This document shows positions 12,207-25,850 of a stretch of 64,000 nucleotides of DNA, in pieces. The translations under genes were made by a program, and so were the position numbers. Source of the DNA: Argentina anserina (taxonomy: Eukaryota > Streptophyta > Magnoliopsida > Rosales > Rosaceae). Under the pieces are notes generated by a model. That model saw nothing but the letters and a program-made list of their open reading frames with translations. It had not been told where the DNA came from and did no database searches. Position 1 is the stretch's first letter. Each line of letters opens with the position of its first letter. The DNA lies in contig NC_065872.1 in NCBI RefSeq assembly GCF_933775445.1, positions 18,414,001 to 18,478,000 of the forward strand. The letters run 5' to 3'.

Positions 12207-15079
12207 TGTAATAACCCGAATTTTTTAGAAACTAAATGTCGAGTATTTTCAAAGTGTTAAACTTGTGAAATTAATTCAAGACGACAATTGGAGGTTTGCG
12301 ACATTTCGAAACGAAAACGGAAACGTTCTCGGATCGTTTAATTAGAAAACGTAACGTTACCGCAACGTATAGATCGACCTTTATTCCGTCGCTCGATTGC
12401 GAAAACTTCCTTCACGAAAGTCGTAGAGCTCATCGATACGAATTCGTGGACACATCATGCGTTCGAATCGGACGTCGGACGCGAAAGTTATTAACGTCGG
12501 AAGTTCGTTTCCGATTTTGGAAATAGTATAAAAGGAAGAAGAGGAGATTAAAAATCAGAAAATCAGATTTTTCTAAAAATCAGCTCGGGTGCTGTTCACC
12601 CGAACTCGGGCACTGTTCACCCGACCCAAAAACCTTCTCCGGCCGATTTCTCCACCATCCGACGTCGCCTCGTGTCGTGCCACCTATCAAACTGACGGGC
12701 TCGACGAGCTCCATCTTTTGGGCTACGCCTTGCACTCAGGCGACAACCAGACACGGTATAGCAACCGCCGGAAGTTACTGTTGTGGCGGCGCCGCCTCCT
12801 CCGGCCACCATGGCTCGAGATTCTTGGGGGGTTTTGCTTGGTTCAGTCCCAGCAACATTCCCACAAAAGGAATCGAGCCAAATCGAAGTGTAAGTACCCG
12901 AATCAAAATTTCAATTTCTAGGGTTTGTGAATAGTGCCGATTTTATGTACTTCATTATTTGGACTGTTTAGGCTCGGATTTAGACCTTGGTGTCAACTAG
13001 GAAGTTGTTGGAAATGTTGTTTAGGTTGTGGCGGTGAAATTTGGTGATGATTGGTGGCGGTCGGTGAACAGTAACGACGAATGAATAGTAACTGTGAATA
13101 GTAACTCCGCATGAATAGTGATCTGTAACCGTAACTATGAATAGTGATCTGTAACAGTACTGTGAATAGTGAACGGTAACAGTATTTTGAACAGTGGCAT
13201 GGTAAAACAGTAACTGTGAACATTGTTTTGGTAAAACAGTAACTATGAACAGTGGTTTGTAGGAAATAGTGATTAGTAAACATGAACAGTGTTCCGTGAA
13301 CAATATTTTATGAACAACATTTAGCTGTGCTGAACTCGTTACCTGATATTTTAAGTATCATTTTCTAAGCATTTATCGTGATATTAGGTGACTGACGAGA
13401 CGAGTGAGAAAATTACTTTCAGTGTCGTGGAAGTTGCACGCTGGAAAGAAGGTGAGTAAAATCTCACTTATTTACGAATCTACCCTTGCGGTGATTCAAG
13501 ATTTTACAAGAGTTTTTAAGATTGAATTACGAGACGTATACAATATAGTGGATTACATATATATCGTATAAATGGTAATAAGTACATATATATATATAGT
13601 TTGCTATATTATATACTGTTATGAATTCATTGGAATTGGTCATTTCGAATGACGAGAATTAAATATTGAGCATGTGATTTGATTTTTGTACAATATGAGG
13701 TGTGATTATTGTACGTGATTTTAACATGAGTTTGTTACAATGTTTTGTCTTCGGACGAGTTTTGTCTTCGGACGTGTTTATGAAATATGACATGTATATG
13801 ATATAATAGATTATATATATATTGTATAAATGGTAAATATGTACATATATATATAGTTTGCTATATAATATACTGTTATGATTTTATCGTGATTTATGTC
13901 ATTTCGATGACGAGATTTAAATATCGAGCATGTGATTTTGATTTGTACAATATGATGTGAGATTATTGTACGTGATTTTAACATTGAGATTGTTAAAATG
14001 TTGATTTTCTTCGGACATGATTTTTGGTACAATATGATGTGAGATTATTGTACGTGATTTTAACATTGAGATTGTTAAAATGTTGATTTGTCTTCGGACA
14101 TGTTTTTTGGTACAATATGATGTGAGATTATTGTACGTGATTTTAACATTGAGATTGTTAAAATGTTGATTTGTCTTCGGACGTGATTTGGTACAATATG
14201 ATGTGAGATTATTGTACGTGTTTGGCAAGTCGGAACCTAGCCTTTGGCCGGGCGAAAGTTACGATACAGTTAGAGCTCTAGTCTGTCCGCCACAGTACTA
14301 CATGGGAGGTAACGGGTGGTTATCTCCTCATTAGTACTCAGATTGTTTTGGATGTTGGGTAGCGGGTGGTTACCCAATATCACCGTAGTACTGCATGTGA
14401 GGTAACGGGTGGTTATCTGCTCATGGGTACTCAGATTGTTTTGGATGTTGGGTAGCGGGTGGCTATCCAATATCGGCGGTGTATTACGAGAGGGGTAACA
14501 GATGTGTACCAGCGTTCTTGGTACCCGTATTATAAATGCATTTGGGTAACCAGAAGGGTTACTTAATTTCACATGAGCGCTTATTTTCATATTTCTTTGG
14601 GACAACCAGATGGGTCGTCCATTGACTCATGAGTGCATTTATATTTGTTTGATTTGTGGATGTTCGTATATATATTAATATGCGAGTTATATTTTCATTT
14701 TACTCATACGAGCTGTAAAGCTTACCGGGTTTGTGTTTACAATCCCGGTGCACCAATTCGATGGTGTAGTGGATAACTCCGCAGGTGTGGATTAGCGGGA
14801 ATTGACGGACCGCTCAGAGGACTTGAAGTTATTTATCTCCAGCTTGTGTGAGGATTTTGTGCGACTATCTTGTGAGGTTGTTGTGAGGATTATACATTTC
14901 CATTGTTATAATGTTGAATTATAAATTGGTTTGTAATAATCGGTTTGACTGAGTTGTATTTTGAACTCAGAGATGATCCGCTGTGGCACTTTAAATGATT
15001 TCGATTTCATCGAGCTTGTTTGGTGTTTAACGACTTTGAAATTTTGAGTTTTTATGCTCGAAATTTTGGGGTCGTTACA
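12207..15079 (+). repeat. 3' LTR of the Tekay-type element (2873 bp)
   Basis: Begins TGTAATAACCCGAAT and ends GGGGTCGTTACA. It is collinear with the 5' LTR with a constant offset of 6421 bp at both ends. In the first 650 bases I count about a dozen substitutions against the 5' LTR. The TATA box is at 12527-12534. Confidence 0.95.
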
Positions 15080-15084
15080 GCAGC

Positions 15085-16274
15085 ACCGTGTGACACTCCA
15101 CCATCCACGCCGAGCAGTCCTCTTTGGAGCAGAGCCAACCAAAACCACTCCAAATGTGATTCTCGCAACCTTCATCATGGTTTTGTTGATCTTTATAGTT
15201 TCATATTCGTTTGTCTATGAACGATGTGAGTTTGTGTTTATGTTTAGACTTTAGTATTGTATATTGTTAATAAATTGTCATATTTTATTTGATAATTAGA
15301 AGACAATTTACAGTCATTATGTTATAACAATTTCTTTATTTGTTATTCGATTCATGTGTTCTTCAATGCATTTATATATTTTTAGATAATTTTCAGATAT
15401 GTGCAACCAAATTTAGTTTTAAATGCAGTCTTTGTGATAGTGTTTGGATGCTATTTTCATCTATCAATTTGGCACACATCGAATTATACGGTGAGAAGGT
15501 TCGGTTTATATCAATTTAAAAGATTTAAAATTCTGAAAATTTGCATGTATCTCATGGTGAGTGACGCCGCCATGTTAACATGTCTCCGATAAAGACTTTT
15601 GTGCTTATATGTTTCCTTGTTTAATTTCTACGCTGAGTGTCTTTAAACATGTTAATATAAAGTTTAGGATTTGGCACTGAGTTGGTTCTAAACACTTAAG
15701 AAGACTATAACGATTAGATAACCGCTGAGGCTCTAATTAGATCGGAACTAAAATTATGTAATTGATTGCGATTGAATAAATAATTGAAACTGAATGTGTA
15801 ATTGTTATGTGTTAGGATTGTTTTAGAGAAACTTTGCAAAAGAGAAATCGATTATGTAAATAGTAGTTTAGGTTTTATTTTTACGTAATAGTTAAATAAA
15901 TATTCTTTAAATCCCCCTTTATTTATTAACACTTTTAAGTCTAGAGTACCCTATCAATTACTCGGATCGAATGATCCCTGCTTATTATATACTAATGATG
16001 ACATTTTATAGGATTTATTATGAGACACTTATGCATCGCATCAACAGTTGTATGTAATTAGTAGCATAGTGTCCTTCATGAAATAAATACAATGCTTTCC
16101 CTCAATTCATCATGTCCTTCATGCCAAACTTTTAGATACTTCTGGGAGAATCTATTTAGTAGCATAGTTATTTATACTCTTATAAAGAGAACTCAATCAC
16201 TTTATTAACTAAAATAGGTGTAAAATCACATAAATGATCTTAGACATTATGTTAGTTTACAATTTTTAATATAT
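15085..16274. other. Intergenic DNA, nothing recognised
   Basis: The first 100 bases are GC-richer and continue the sequence interrupted at 5785. The rest is AT-rich with no supported gene. Confidence 0.55.
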
Positions 16275-16968
16275 GCAAAAATATTAATTTGCACCCTAAA
16301 CTTGGCTATAATTGTCAGTTTGCACTCTAAACTTGCATTTGAGTCAATTAACTCCAAAACTTGGTAAAAATTACCGATTTGCACCACATCCGTTAAATTT
16401 AATGTTTTACATCTAATTTTAAGTCGCATGTCTTGTATTTGAGGGGTAATATTGTCATTATATATTTACTCATATTTAATAATGAAATAAATTAATAAAA
16501 TTACTTAAGAGGAACACTTGCTACTATGTTTTTTTGTTTTTTTCGAAACATGTTATTGATTTATATATTTATTATTTTACTTGATATGGTATGTTAAAAG
16601 ATATTAGAAAAATATAAATAAATACATAGAAAATTAAAAATAAATGTGTATATTTATAAATATATATATACACAACACACTATATTTGATTGGGTGGGTA
16701 TGTCAAACATATAATTCGAAGTAGGGTTAAGTATGTAGAAAAAAGATGTAAATAAATAATTTGATTAAAAAAATAATCCTCCTTTTAAAGAATATTTTTA
16801 TTTGTTTTTAAGAAAAATATAAATAGAAAATGACAACATTAGCCCTCATGTGACGCAAAATTGGATAGAAACAATTAAATTTAATGGATGGAAATTGACT
16901 AAAATGCAAGTTCGGGGTGCAAATTGACAATTTTAGCCACGTTTGGAATGTATTTTAGCAATTTTACC
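16275..16968. mobile_element. Inverted-repeat DNA element (about 0.7 kb, no ORF)
   Basis: The left arm (gcaaaaatattaatttgcac, then cctaaacttgg) is repeated in reverse complement at the right end (16880-16968: caagttcggggtgcaaattg, ttttagcaattttacc). The arms exceed 100 bp with many mismatches. The interior is AT-rich and non-coding. This fits a MITE or Mutator-like element with long TIRs. I did not find a clear target duplication. Confidence 0.65.
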
Positions 16969-17634
16969 TTTAATATATAAATAATAATATAGTAAATAAT
17001 AAAATATAAAATAAAATTAAAATCTGAAGATAAAGAGGGATAATCTCTCTTTCGACACATACATTATTCTTGAGCCTTTCCATAATTCCACTACAAATTT
17101 CAGGAAAAAAAATGCTTTTAGAGGAAAATTAAATAAAGTAAATGTCTCACACATACATGACATGTATTATAATTTAAGGCCCCGACAGACTACCAACTAC
17201 CACGGCCTCAGTGATGTGTTAGAGTAATAAATCAATATTAATTAAGTGTACAAACTAGAAATTAATACCGCTCTACAATCTCATATGGCTGGTCTTTTCT
17301 CTTAACCTGTCGCGGATTAGTGAAATTATATGACATTTACGTGTAATCTGTTCTCCCAGGCTTGATTGAGAATTTGAGGATATGTCCACGCTTTGCAAAC
17401 TCGTCTGCTTGAACTCGATCTGTAGATCGACATTTATGCATATGTAGTATTGAAAGATACAATTATCGAGCAATACTGATTAATCACCTAGATGGCCGGC
17501 TTCATGTTCTATAATGATCGATGTAGTGTGCATGGTCTTAATATACTCAAATATACGTTGGTCATGACTCATAACAGTTAATATATGTATGTATGTGTAT
17601 ATGTATATATATATATACATACTAACTTATATAT
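16969..17634. other. AT-rich intergenic DNA
   Basis: No gene or repeat recognised apart from an imperfect (ta/tg) microsatellite at about 17580-17625 next to the following MITE. Confidence 0.5.
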
Positions 17635-18028
17635 AGTCTCATTCTAGAGTGAAATCCTGCTTTGAAATTAAATAGAGGAGTTTCTTATTTGACTATTTTT
17701 TGGGTCATTTTTTCACATCTCTACCATTCAATAGTTAATTATGTATGTGTAGATCATCCATACAAAGATTCATTTAGTTTGGTGACCATTTGAGTTTTCA
17801 CAATTGTGATTTACAAGAACGGTTCTGATTAGATATATTCAGTTAGTTCATAGATTTAATAGTGTTTTGATACCTTAACGATCACTAAATTGTGTGACCT
17901 TTTATAAGGATAATTTAAACAAACAAAACTAACTATTGAATGGTAAACATGTGAAAAAGTAACCGAAAAAATTAATCAAATAAGAAATTCCGCCTTTTAA
18001 TTTCAAAATGAAACTCGGCTTTGGAAAT
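17635..18028. mobile_element. MITE with long imperfect TIRs
   Basis: The left arm (ctttgaaattaaatagagga, tttcttatttgact, tttttcacatctctaccatt) is mirrored at the right end (aatggtaaacatgtgaaaaa, caaataagaaattccgcc, ttaatttcaaa). The interior has no coding potential. It is flanked by TA-rich microsatellites on both sides, which suggests insertion into, or expansion at, TA repeats. Confidence 0.75.
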
Positions 18029-18029
18029 A

Positions 18030-18031
<2 letters not shown>

Positions 18032-18069
<38 letters not shown>
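18032..18069. repeat. (TA)n(TG)n microsatellite
   Basis: An uninterrupted run of ta dinucleotides passes into tg dinucleotides, right beside the MITE end. Confidence 0.9.
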
Positions 18070-18790
18070 CATTTGTAGGATAGTCATAGAGAGAGCGGAG
18101 ATGGAGATGCATCTCAAGTGGTAGCAGTCAGGAGATGCATCTCTAAGTGCCATGTTGACTGGTGCCATGTTGACTGCTGTCAATCGATCATTATCTCTCA
18201 TATCCTGAGCACTTAATTTGCTGACTTTTGCATGGATGGTTCAATCTGGTTGTTGGGGGATTATCGATGCATGTTTATCTTGCCTCCCATGAATAGAAGA
18301 AACGAAAGATATACGACCATTTAGCTTCACACGCTCAATCTGATCTTGTTCTTATATTTGCTAAGTTGCTTGCAATTCAATCAGCAATATATACATATGG
18401 AGATCGATTAATTCAAATAATTCATCAGGTGCATATATTCGATCAACCTTTCTCTGTGTTATTTGATCCTTATAAGGTTGAAATGATCTCAATTCATGAA
18501 TTGTATCATCAAATGACAAATATATATATAGACTTGTACAAGTAAGGACGGACCGAGGAGAGAGGAAAACAGGGGGTGGTCCGATCCAACCTGATTCAAA
18601 AGACTTCACTGATCGACCTCGATCTTCTTCAACGCAACTGAAGAAAGTTTTGATTGCAGTCTCATACTCGGACAAGGATCGGAACGCGTAAAAGGAAGGC
18701 GTATAAAACGTGCACGTTGCGATTTAAAACTGAACACTAAGGGACCAGATCGACAGGATTCATTATGTGATGTTAGGTTTTGTTTCATTT
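18070..18790. other. Intergenic DNA, no supported gene
   Basis: Contains a small internal repeat of gagatgcatctc at about 18102 and 18132. Open frames here are short and match nothing I know. Confidence 0.5.
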
Positions 18791-18792
18791 CG

Positions 18793-20009
18793 GGGTGTAT
18801 TATATATGAAATTAGCGAGAGTTTTAAAAAAATTTATAGAATTTAAAAGTCTATGTGTATTCAATATAGACTTTTGTTTATCAACATAAGTCTAGTGTAT
18901 TCAGTTGGGATTTTTAAAAGTTATTATAGAATCCATGAAAGTCTGAGAGTATTCAATCCTGAATTTTAAAAATGAATAGAATTCTGTAGGTATTCAAAAT
19001 ATCATTCATACTTTATAGTGTTAATTATACACACCACAATCTAAAAATTGTCTATTCTCTAGACCAAAGATTTTCATGGACTTTCTCATGAACTTTCTCA
19101 TAGATTTTGTGATTGTATTTAAAGACGTTCATTCTCCACTATTTTTCTTTATTTTTTTTTTGTCTTTTCTTTAGCGATTGTTTTCCTACACCTAACATGT
19201 TTATGCCCATGTTTATTCCTATGATTCCATGATTATTTTTTCTTCGTCTTTATGTTATGTTCTTACCTTGTATCTTTACACTTATTAAAATCTCATTCTC
19301 ATATGTGAACACATGTTCAATGCTAACAATAAAAACAATGACGATAAAAGAAGTACGTAAGAAGAAAGAGAAAAATAATCATATCAATATGTCATGAACA
19401 CCGACTTCTTTAGTTTGAAATTTTCTGAACAATTTATTTACTTCCATTTCATAGTACCTATTTGTTGATAGATTAATTTGAAAAGTTTCTTATAAATTTT
19501 CTTAAATAATTTAGATTATCTAACGACTTTGTATTTTTGTAATAGACACAACCAATAAATTTGCTTAGAAAAAAATTATTCTGTATAAAAATTTCTAAAA
19601 TGCATTAATTTACATCCAATAACACCTACGAGGAGTCAGAGAACTCATATGGTCAACCTAAATACTTAGAACGCATCCGGGAATGAAGCAAATTATCATG
19701 GAACCGTGAACTTATAGTTTAGAGACATTGTATGCATATTATTCAGTTACTATGCATTATTTTCATAACTAACAAAAAAACATAATTTCAATTTTTTATG
19801 AGTACTGAGAAATCTATGAGAGTTAATCAATATCAATTATCTAAATTTCACGAATCAATACAAATCTGTAGATATCAACTTAAAGTCTGTGGTTGAAATC
19901 AGTGATTTTAATAATTTTATAAAAATATGTGTATTTTTTAAAGAGTCCGTGAAGTTTATAAAAAGTGTCAATTAAAATAAGTCCACACAAATCTATATAC
20001 AATACACCA
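18793..20009. mobile_element. Possible DNA transposon remnant with GGTGTATT termini
   Basis: The left end ggtgtattatatatg and the right end atatacaatacacc are near-perfect inverted repeats. The interior near both ends repeats motifs such as gtgtattca and agtctatg/agtctgtgg. No transposase and no convincing target duplication. This resembles PIF/Harbinger-type non-autonomous elements, a tentative call. Confidence 0.4.
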
Positions 20010-21742
20010 TGTTCAATTGCATTAGTTTAAATTTAACAATACGAAATTCTTGTCAAGGCATGTATGTAACAATTTAGTTATATAAACCCTAAATACGAAA
20101 GCTAGCTACTTCTTCACCATCTACATAAGTTCTTCGTGCCGGCATCTGCAACATGCGGTTCATTCCTACGAGTGACTAGCTCCTAATACACATATAAATA
20201 CTCAATATATCATTGTAAATTACCAAATTTCAGGTATAAATGGTTTCAGCAAGATCGACTTTGTATAAGTGTGTTCTTTACGTACCATTATATTTGTTCA
20301 CCGGTAGGCACTAAAACAAACTGATCGATATGAAATATACAGAACTAAGTGATTTTAGAAAGCATGTTGCAAAACTCATGCATGTAAATTCGAAGACAAG
20401 CTTGTAACCAGAAAAAAAATTAGAAGAAAGCTAGCTAGAATGCTATAATTAGGGCCCTAGCTAGAAACATATAAGGTACGTAACATATTGTAATCACTAA
20501 TCCTTTGCATGATTTTAGAATAATTAATGTACAGTTGTACACACAAAGCTCGACGTAGCACGTGTATTGTAGGGAAAGGTACACAATATGTAGAGGAACT
20601 ATCAGCTGCTTATTAAGTAGGGAACAAAGTGTAAAATATATAGGACCTACAAGCTTGACCGTTAAATCTATGTGTTTGTTTGTACTGCATTCTATCTCAT
20701 CGTATCACATTTTGTTCTGTTGAGAATCACCGTCAATACCTCCGAGGAACACATTTTTGCTATGCTACTAATATAATACTTGTACTTGCTCTGCTATTCT
20801 AACCCAGTCTGGCTGAGAAAGAATTACGGGGCCTAAAACATATGTTGTTTCACGCTGGGCATACTATACTTAATTAAACCACATTACCGATAAATAAATA
20901 AATAAAAGTAAGGCCATTTCATTTTAAAATTCGATAGTTTTGGGTCCGTTATCCCGATCATGATTTTTCTACCTCCAAAGGGAAAGCGATTTGGTATGTA
21001 TGCTGATTACGTGCATATTTATACATGTAATTACTACTTAATTTTTATATAATTAATCCATCCTATTTATTTTGTAAGAAATAAGCGGAATATGAAAATG
21101 GAGAGAAAATTGGGAAAAATAGGAAGACAATTCGAAGCCCCAAAAAAAGATGAGATGAAGGAATAATTGAAGAAAAGTGGAAAAATGAAAAATGTTAATG
21201 ACATAATGCTGATGTCATCATGACGTCAATGACGTTTAATGGAACTTGATTAGAGAAGTAAATTTGCTCTCCACCTTTATTTTCTCACTTTCACTCCCAC
21301 CCATCTACATGTATGACATGTGTCCCTTCACCATAACCACTCTAACCATAGTTAACTTAATAAAAAAAATAGTTAACTTAATAATCATTAGTTATATTAT
21401 TTTCTAATTACTGTTATTATTTTCTTTTCTTTTAAATAAATTATCAAATCCTAATAACTTAACTCTTATTCTAACGAGCATGTGCTCTAGTATTATAGGT
21501 CGTTAACAAGGTACGAATCTCCGTCAATATTCATTACTTGAATATTTAACAAGCTAGCTTGACTTGAATATTTGTTGGTGAAGCCAACTTGGCATACTGT
21601 TGGACGGTTATTCTCACAATATTCGTCGATCACCTTTTACTTGTTAATAAGAGGTACGTTTTTTTATTTTCCTTTTTCTTTTTGATACCTTGGATTTTCT
21701 TTGTTGACATGTGGCAATTCCCTCTTCTCTCCCTTCAGTTCA
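20010..21742. other. AT-rich intergenic DNA
   Basis: No gene, RNA or clear repeat boundary recognised. Confidence 0.5.
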
Positions 21743-21750
21743 CACTCGAG

Positions 21751-22419
21751 TAGGGGTGGACTCGGTTCCATCGGTTCAGTTTAAGAGCATTAACTGAAAA
21801 CTGAAAATCGGTTTTGTATTTCTCAAAACGGAAACCGAAAAAAATATATATTAACCACGATTTCGGTTAACCTACAATTCGGTTCGGTTCGGTTTCGGTT
21901 ATATAACCTATCATTTGTAATAATTTTTCACACTTGACTTAATACAAAAGTTAAAATCAAAGTAAATTAGTAAGCTACAAGTTTAGTACTTCAAATTAGT
22001 AAATAAGTAAACTAGATTGCAATAAGTTAGAAACAACAAATAAAATCAACAAAGTTACGATAGAGTATTAACCAAAACGTAATATTTAATGAGTTAAAGA
22101 CTGTGAGCAATTAAGTTAGACATTTCAAGACCATAATCATGTAAAATCATGTATATGGTATGTAACTCTTAATCAATAAAAACATGACATACACCTATTA
22201 CTATATTAAATATAATAATTAAATACATATATGTCGATTCAGTTCGGTTCGGTTTGATCGGTTTTTTACACAGACAAACCGCAAACCGAAATCGAACTAT
22301 TCAATTTGATATTAAAACCGTAACTGATAGATTGATTTTGTCGGTTTCAGTTTTTCAGTGTCGGTTCGGTACGATTTTGGTCGGTTTTCGGTTTTTCGGT
22401 GTCTAAAAGTCCACCCCTA
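21751..22419. mobile_element. hAT-like non-autonomous element with TAGGGGTGGAC termini
   Basis: The left terminus taggggtggac and right terminus gtccacccct(a) are inverted repeats. Both ends are rich in cggttcggttcggt and rc motifs (21755-21900 and 22230-22400). Flanks cactcgag (21743-21750) and cactcagc (22420-22427) agree at 5 of 8 bases, which may be a decayed 8-bp duplication. No ORF inside. The TAGGGGTG-type ends suggest the hAT superfamily. Confidence 0.65.
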
Positions 22420-22427
22420 CACTCAGC

Positions 22428-23003
22428 CTTTCTGCCCTTTTAAGTTTTAATTGAAAGAAACCCTTAACTCTCTTTGACATCTCACAACCGCCGCACAACA
22501 AATTAGGAGCAGCCCAAGGGGCTACTCTCTCTCCCATCTCTCACCACCAACCTCGTCATCTTCTCATTTTCATAGTTTACATAATTTAGTTTTTTGGGAA
22601 TTGAATTACTCACTTAAAGCTTCAAGGGATTCATCAACAAGAGCATTACATCTTCAGTTGGGTAGTTGGGTGAAGAGTGTATTTAGCTCATACTAGCCTC
22701 ATAGCTAGAAGTGTCCAAATTAACTCCCTCCTCTCTTCCTTATATACCTATCTAATGCTATTGGTGATGTATATGTTTATGGGTAGTGAGTAGTTACTTT
22801 TGGGAGCTAGCCACGGTTCTAACTCTAGCTCGGTTTTGATGTAATGAACTTAATTCTGAGCAATATATATCATATTTTCAAATAAGTGCACTCTAATTAC
22901 TATGCTTATTGATTCTTGATGCATGAATTTAGGGAATTGACGACTCTCTTTGTCGTGTGTTAAGATTTATGATGTGTGAAGCAATTATTGGTTCTTTTGT
23001 ACA
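22428..23003. other. Intergenic DNA, no supported gene
   Basis: Non-coding sequence between the hAT-like element and the solo LTR. Nothing recognised. Confidence 0.5.
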
Positions 23004-25850
23004 CTAGCTGGAATACCTGAAATTTCTAATCTCGATTATCGACACATTAGAAATAATTAATCGACATTTAGCTTAAATGTCCAGTATGTAGTTTAATACG
23101 TCATTATGAAACTACATGTCGCCACGAGCTCAGAAGTGTTTCCGAAATATTTTCCTGACGCTCGGTTTTGTTTATACGAATTTCTAAAGTTGTGTTTTAT
23201 TTTAAAAATAAATTTCTATTTTTGGGTTTGGTTTACAGGCTTTGTAAAAAGCCTCATTTATTTTTTTGACCCGAGCCCAAGCCCTGGGCCCAAATTCTCT
23301 CTTCTTCCTCTGCCTACATCACTTTCTCCTTCTTCTTTTTGCGACAACACAGTCGCTCTTTCTCTCTCTTTGTTCTGCGTCTTCCATTAAACAACACCAT
23401 CTTCTCCTCCTTCCAGTGCCGCCATTCGGCAAGAGCTTTGACATGCAACCTCACCATTGAACTCGGCTCTCCTTCCTCTTTTTTTTCATACCTTTCGATC
23501 ATACAAGCACCTTTGTTTTCAAATAGATCGAATCAGAGGCAGTGAGATACCTTCATTGACTTTCCGGCGAGCTCATCACCTCCGGCGGGTTCTTCGGTCT
23601 TCTCTTGGTAATCTATGCCATTATCTTGTAAACCCAATCCATTTCTATCTTTGGTTTCATTAAGTTGAAGCTAATACAATCTCTCCTTTTTCTGCATCCA
23701 ATACCGCTGCTGTGCCCCGCCTTCGAACTTCTTTTTTCTGGCGATTCCAAGAGCATCGGTGTGCCGTAAACATCTAATTGGTAAGTCCAATCTTCCGTCA
23801 TCATCTGCAATTCAATTTTCCACCTTTGAGTATTTGAAATTGGGACATGACCCTCTCTTTTCTCTCTGTCTCATTCTGCCACAACCCTAATACCTCCATC
23901 GGTTCTTATTCCTCATCTTTCATTGATGAGATGACCTTGGTGAAGACATTTGAGACAATAACAACGAATATGGGTGAAGGCAGTAGCTCATACACTTGAT
24001 CAAAAACCTTGCAGACCTCCGGTTTAGTTGCCTGGAGATGCAGAGGTAGAAACCCAACATCTATCACTTCATTGTGTGTTTCGGTACTTGTTGAGTACTT
24101 GTGAAGTTGTGAAATTGTTGTTGTTGTTTTGGAATTGATCGGAGAAGGAAATTGCTGCTAGATTGTTGATCGGAGTAGATTAGGATAAATTTGGGGGGTT
24201 TTACTATTTTATTTTTATCCCTTTTACTGTTTTACTGTCCATATGGAATTTCAAAAATACCCCTGGCAGAAATTATTGTTTTACTATTAACAATTTTACT
24301 ATTTGTTAAATGACTTTAACGGTTTAACTTTTACCTACGATAACTTAGTGAAAACCAAATTTTAACTAAAAATGCGACAAATGAACGTAACTTTTAGTTA
24401 TGACTAATGTTAGTTTCGATTCTCGCCCAGTTCAAGAATTGAGAACTATTTCACTTAGAAATGTGTCGGTAAAATAAGTAAGTCGTCGATATGATTCTAA
24501 GTAACTTTTATATCTATAAAGTATGCTTAGTATAAATCAACTATTGAAGTTGGATTATTTTCAGATTTTCTGAGAATTGGTCAATATGGTCAAACCAGGA
24601 AAGACTTGGTCAACGGAAAGTCAAATATTGACTTTCCTAGTCAAACTAGGAAAAGGATTGAGTCAACTTATCTTCGATAGTTGAATTGAAATTGACTCTT
24701 TATATGATTCATAAATTCAAAGTTGATGCTACGAGATCGAGCAGTGGAGCAGCAGCAGCAGCTACTTCTATTGATGTGGATAACGGCTGGGATTCTGCAC
24801 GTCATTCCAGCTAGGGGAACTAACCCTCCTATGTTGTATTTGGCCAAATATAAATGCATAGTCTAGTCTTCGGTTGAATGATTTTATAATGCATTAAATA
24901 TTGTGAAAATCGGAGACTAGACACGATTTTTGAGGTATGGTAAATAGTGAATCCCTCGCTTGTATTGATTTGAGAGTGATGGGATCCTAGCATTTTAGGT
25001 GATCCTACTGTGTCGTTGACTGTAAGATTCTGGAGGGGCAATGCCCTAATTATTGGATCCACGATTATATTTATTGTTACTAAGTGCATTCTAATAAATG
25101 GACACTCTCACTACTCTGTTGTTATAACAGACATGTAGTTGGCATTGACTATTTAGTCGCTAGGATCGGTCAAGCATTGCTTGTAGTTGAAGTTTTCTTA
25201 CCCTACCCTTGGTGCGCCGAAAATGTTTTAGCATGATTATTTCCTAAACTTGCATTGTTTTTAATTAAATGGTTTTCTTTGCGCTAATTTACCCTCAAAT
25301 GTTTTATAAAACATATCCTTACCCAATTTTGATTTTCAACCCTCATAGGCGGGCTGGCCCCTATTGGGCAAGTGAGGACAACGCTCACCCCTACTTTAGT
25401 TCCCTTGCATGTCTAATTGTTACTTTTGGAGCTAGGAGCCTCATTCGAGAGTTAACAAGCATATTCTCTTTCATGCATTTCATTTTTTATGTTTATTAAC
25501 AATGTTTTCGAGTAAAGTTTTCCGAGGTTGATTCTTTGTTTTGTAGCCACTTTCATTTTGTGTTAAAATTGGGTTGTCTACTGTTTAGCATTTGGGCTGG
25601 TGGCTTCAACGCTACCTTCCGTATTTTTATTTTGTAAACTTTGAAAATGTGTAGGATTCGCAGAAATGTTTAGAGTTGTCTTTGTGTTGTTATAAACTTG
25701 TTGGAAAAATTCTTTTGCAGGTTTGGTATGGTGAATGTATAAATGGTACCATGTCGTTTGTTCGTTCACCATTTACCATATTTTAAGTCTGTTTAGTTCC
25801 AAAATCCCTCAATATATTATTCATATTCCTTTCCGGGATGTGACACTAGC
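23004..25850 (+). mobile_element. Solo LTR (gypsy type) with perfect 5-bp TSD
   Basis: The unit 23009-25845 starts TGGAATACCTGAAATTTC and ends CCGGGATGTGACA. It is bounded by identical CTAGC duplications at 23004-23008 and 25846-25850. No internal coding region or second LTR is present, so this is a solo LTR left by LTR-LTR recombination. It contains a GC-rich leader-like block (23260-23790). Its ends and length resemble Tekay/chromovirus LTRs, but it is not closely similar to the 5786-8658 family. Short ORFs within it are not genes. Confidence 0.88.

Larger units (their letters stand above)
5781..15084 (+). mobile_element. Complete Ty3/gypsy chromovirus-like LTR retrotransposon (Tekay type) with TSD
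   Basis: The element runs from TG at 5786 to CA at 15079 and is bounded by identical 5-bp duplications GCAGC (5781-5785 and 15080-15084). The two LTRs have the same length (2873 bp) and look about 98% identical by eye. Next to the 5' LTR lies a primer site tggtatcagagc (8661-8672), the usual tRNA-Met type. Before the 3' LTR lies a purine tract (12193-12206) preceded by aatttcgggacgaaattcct, typical of Tekay chromoviruses. The interior is only 3548 bp, shorter than expected for an autonomous copy, and is full of stops. It keeps a Gag-like start, an integrase C-terminal remnant and a chromodomain-like remnant. It is presumably non-autonomous and was moved by proteins of a relative. Confidence 0.93.
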
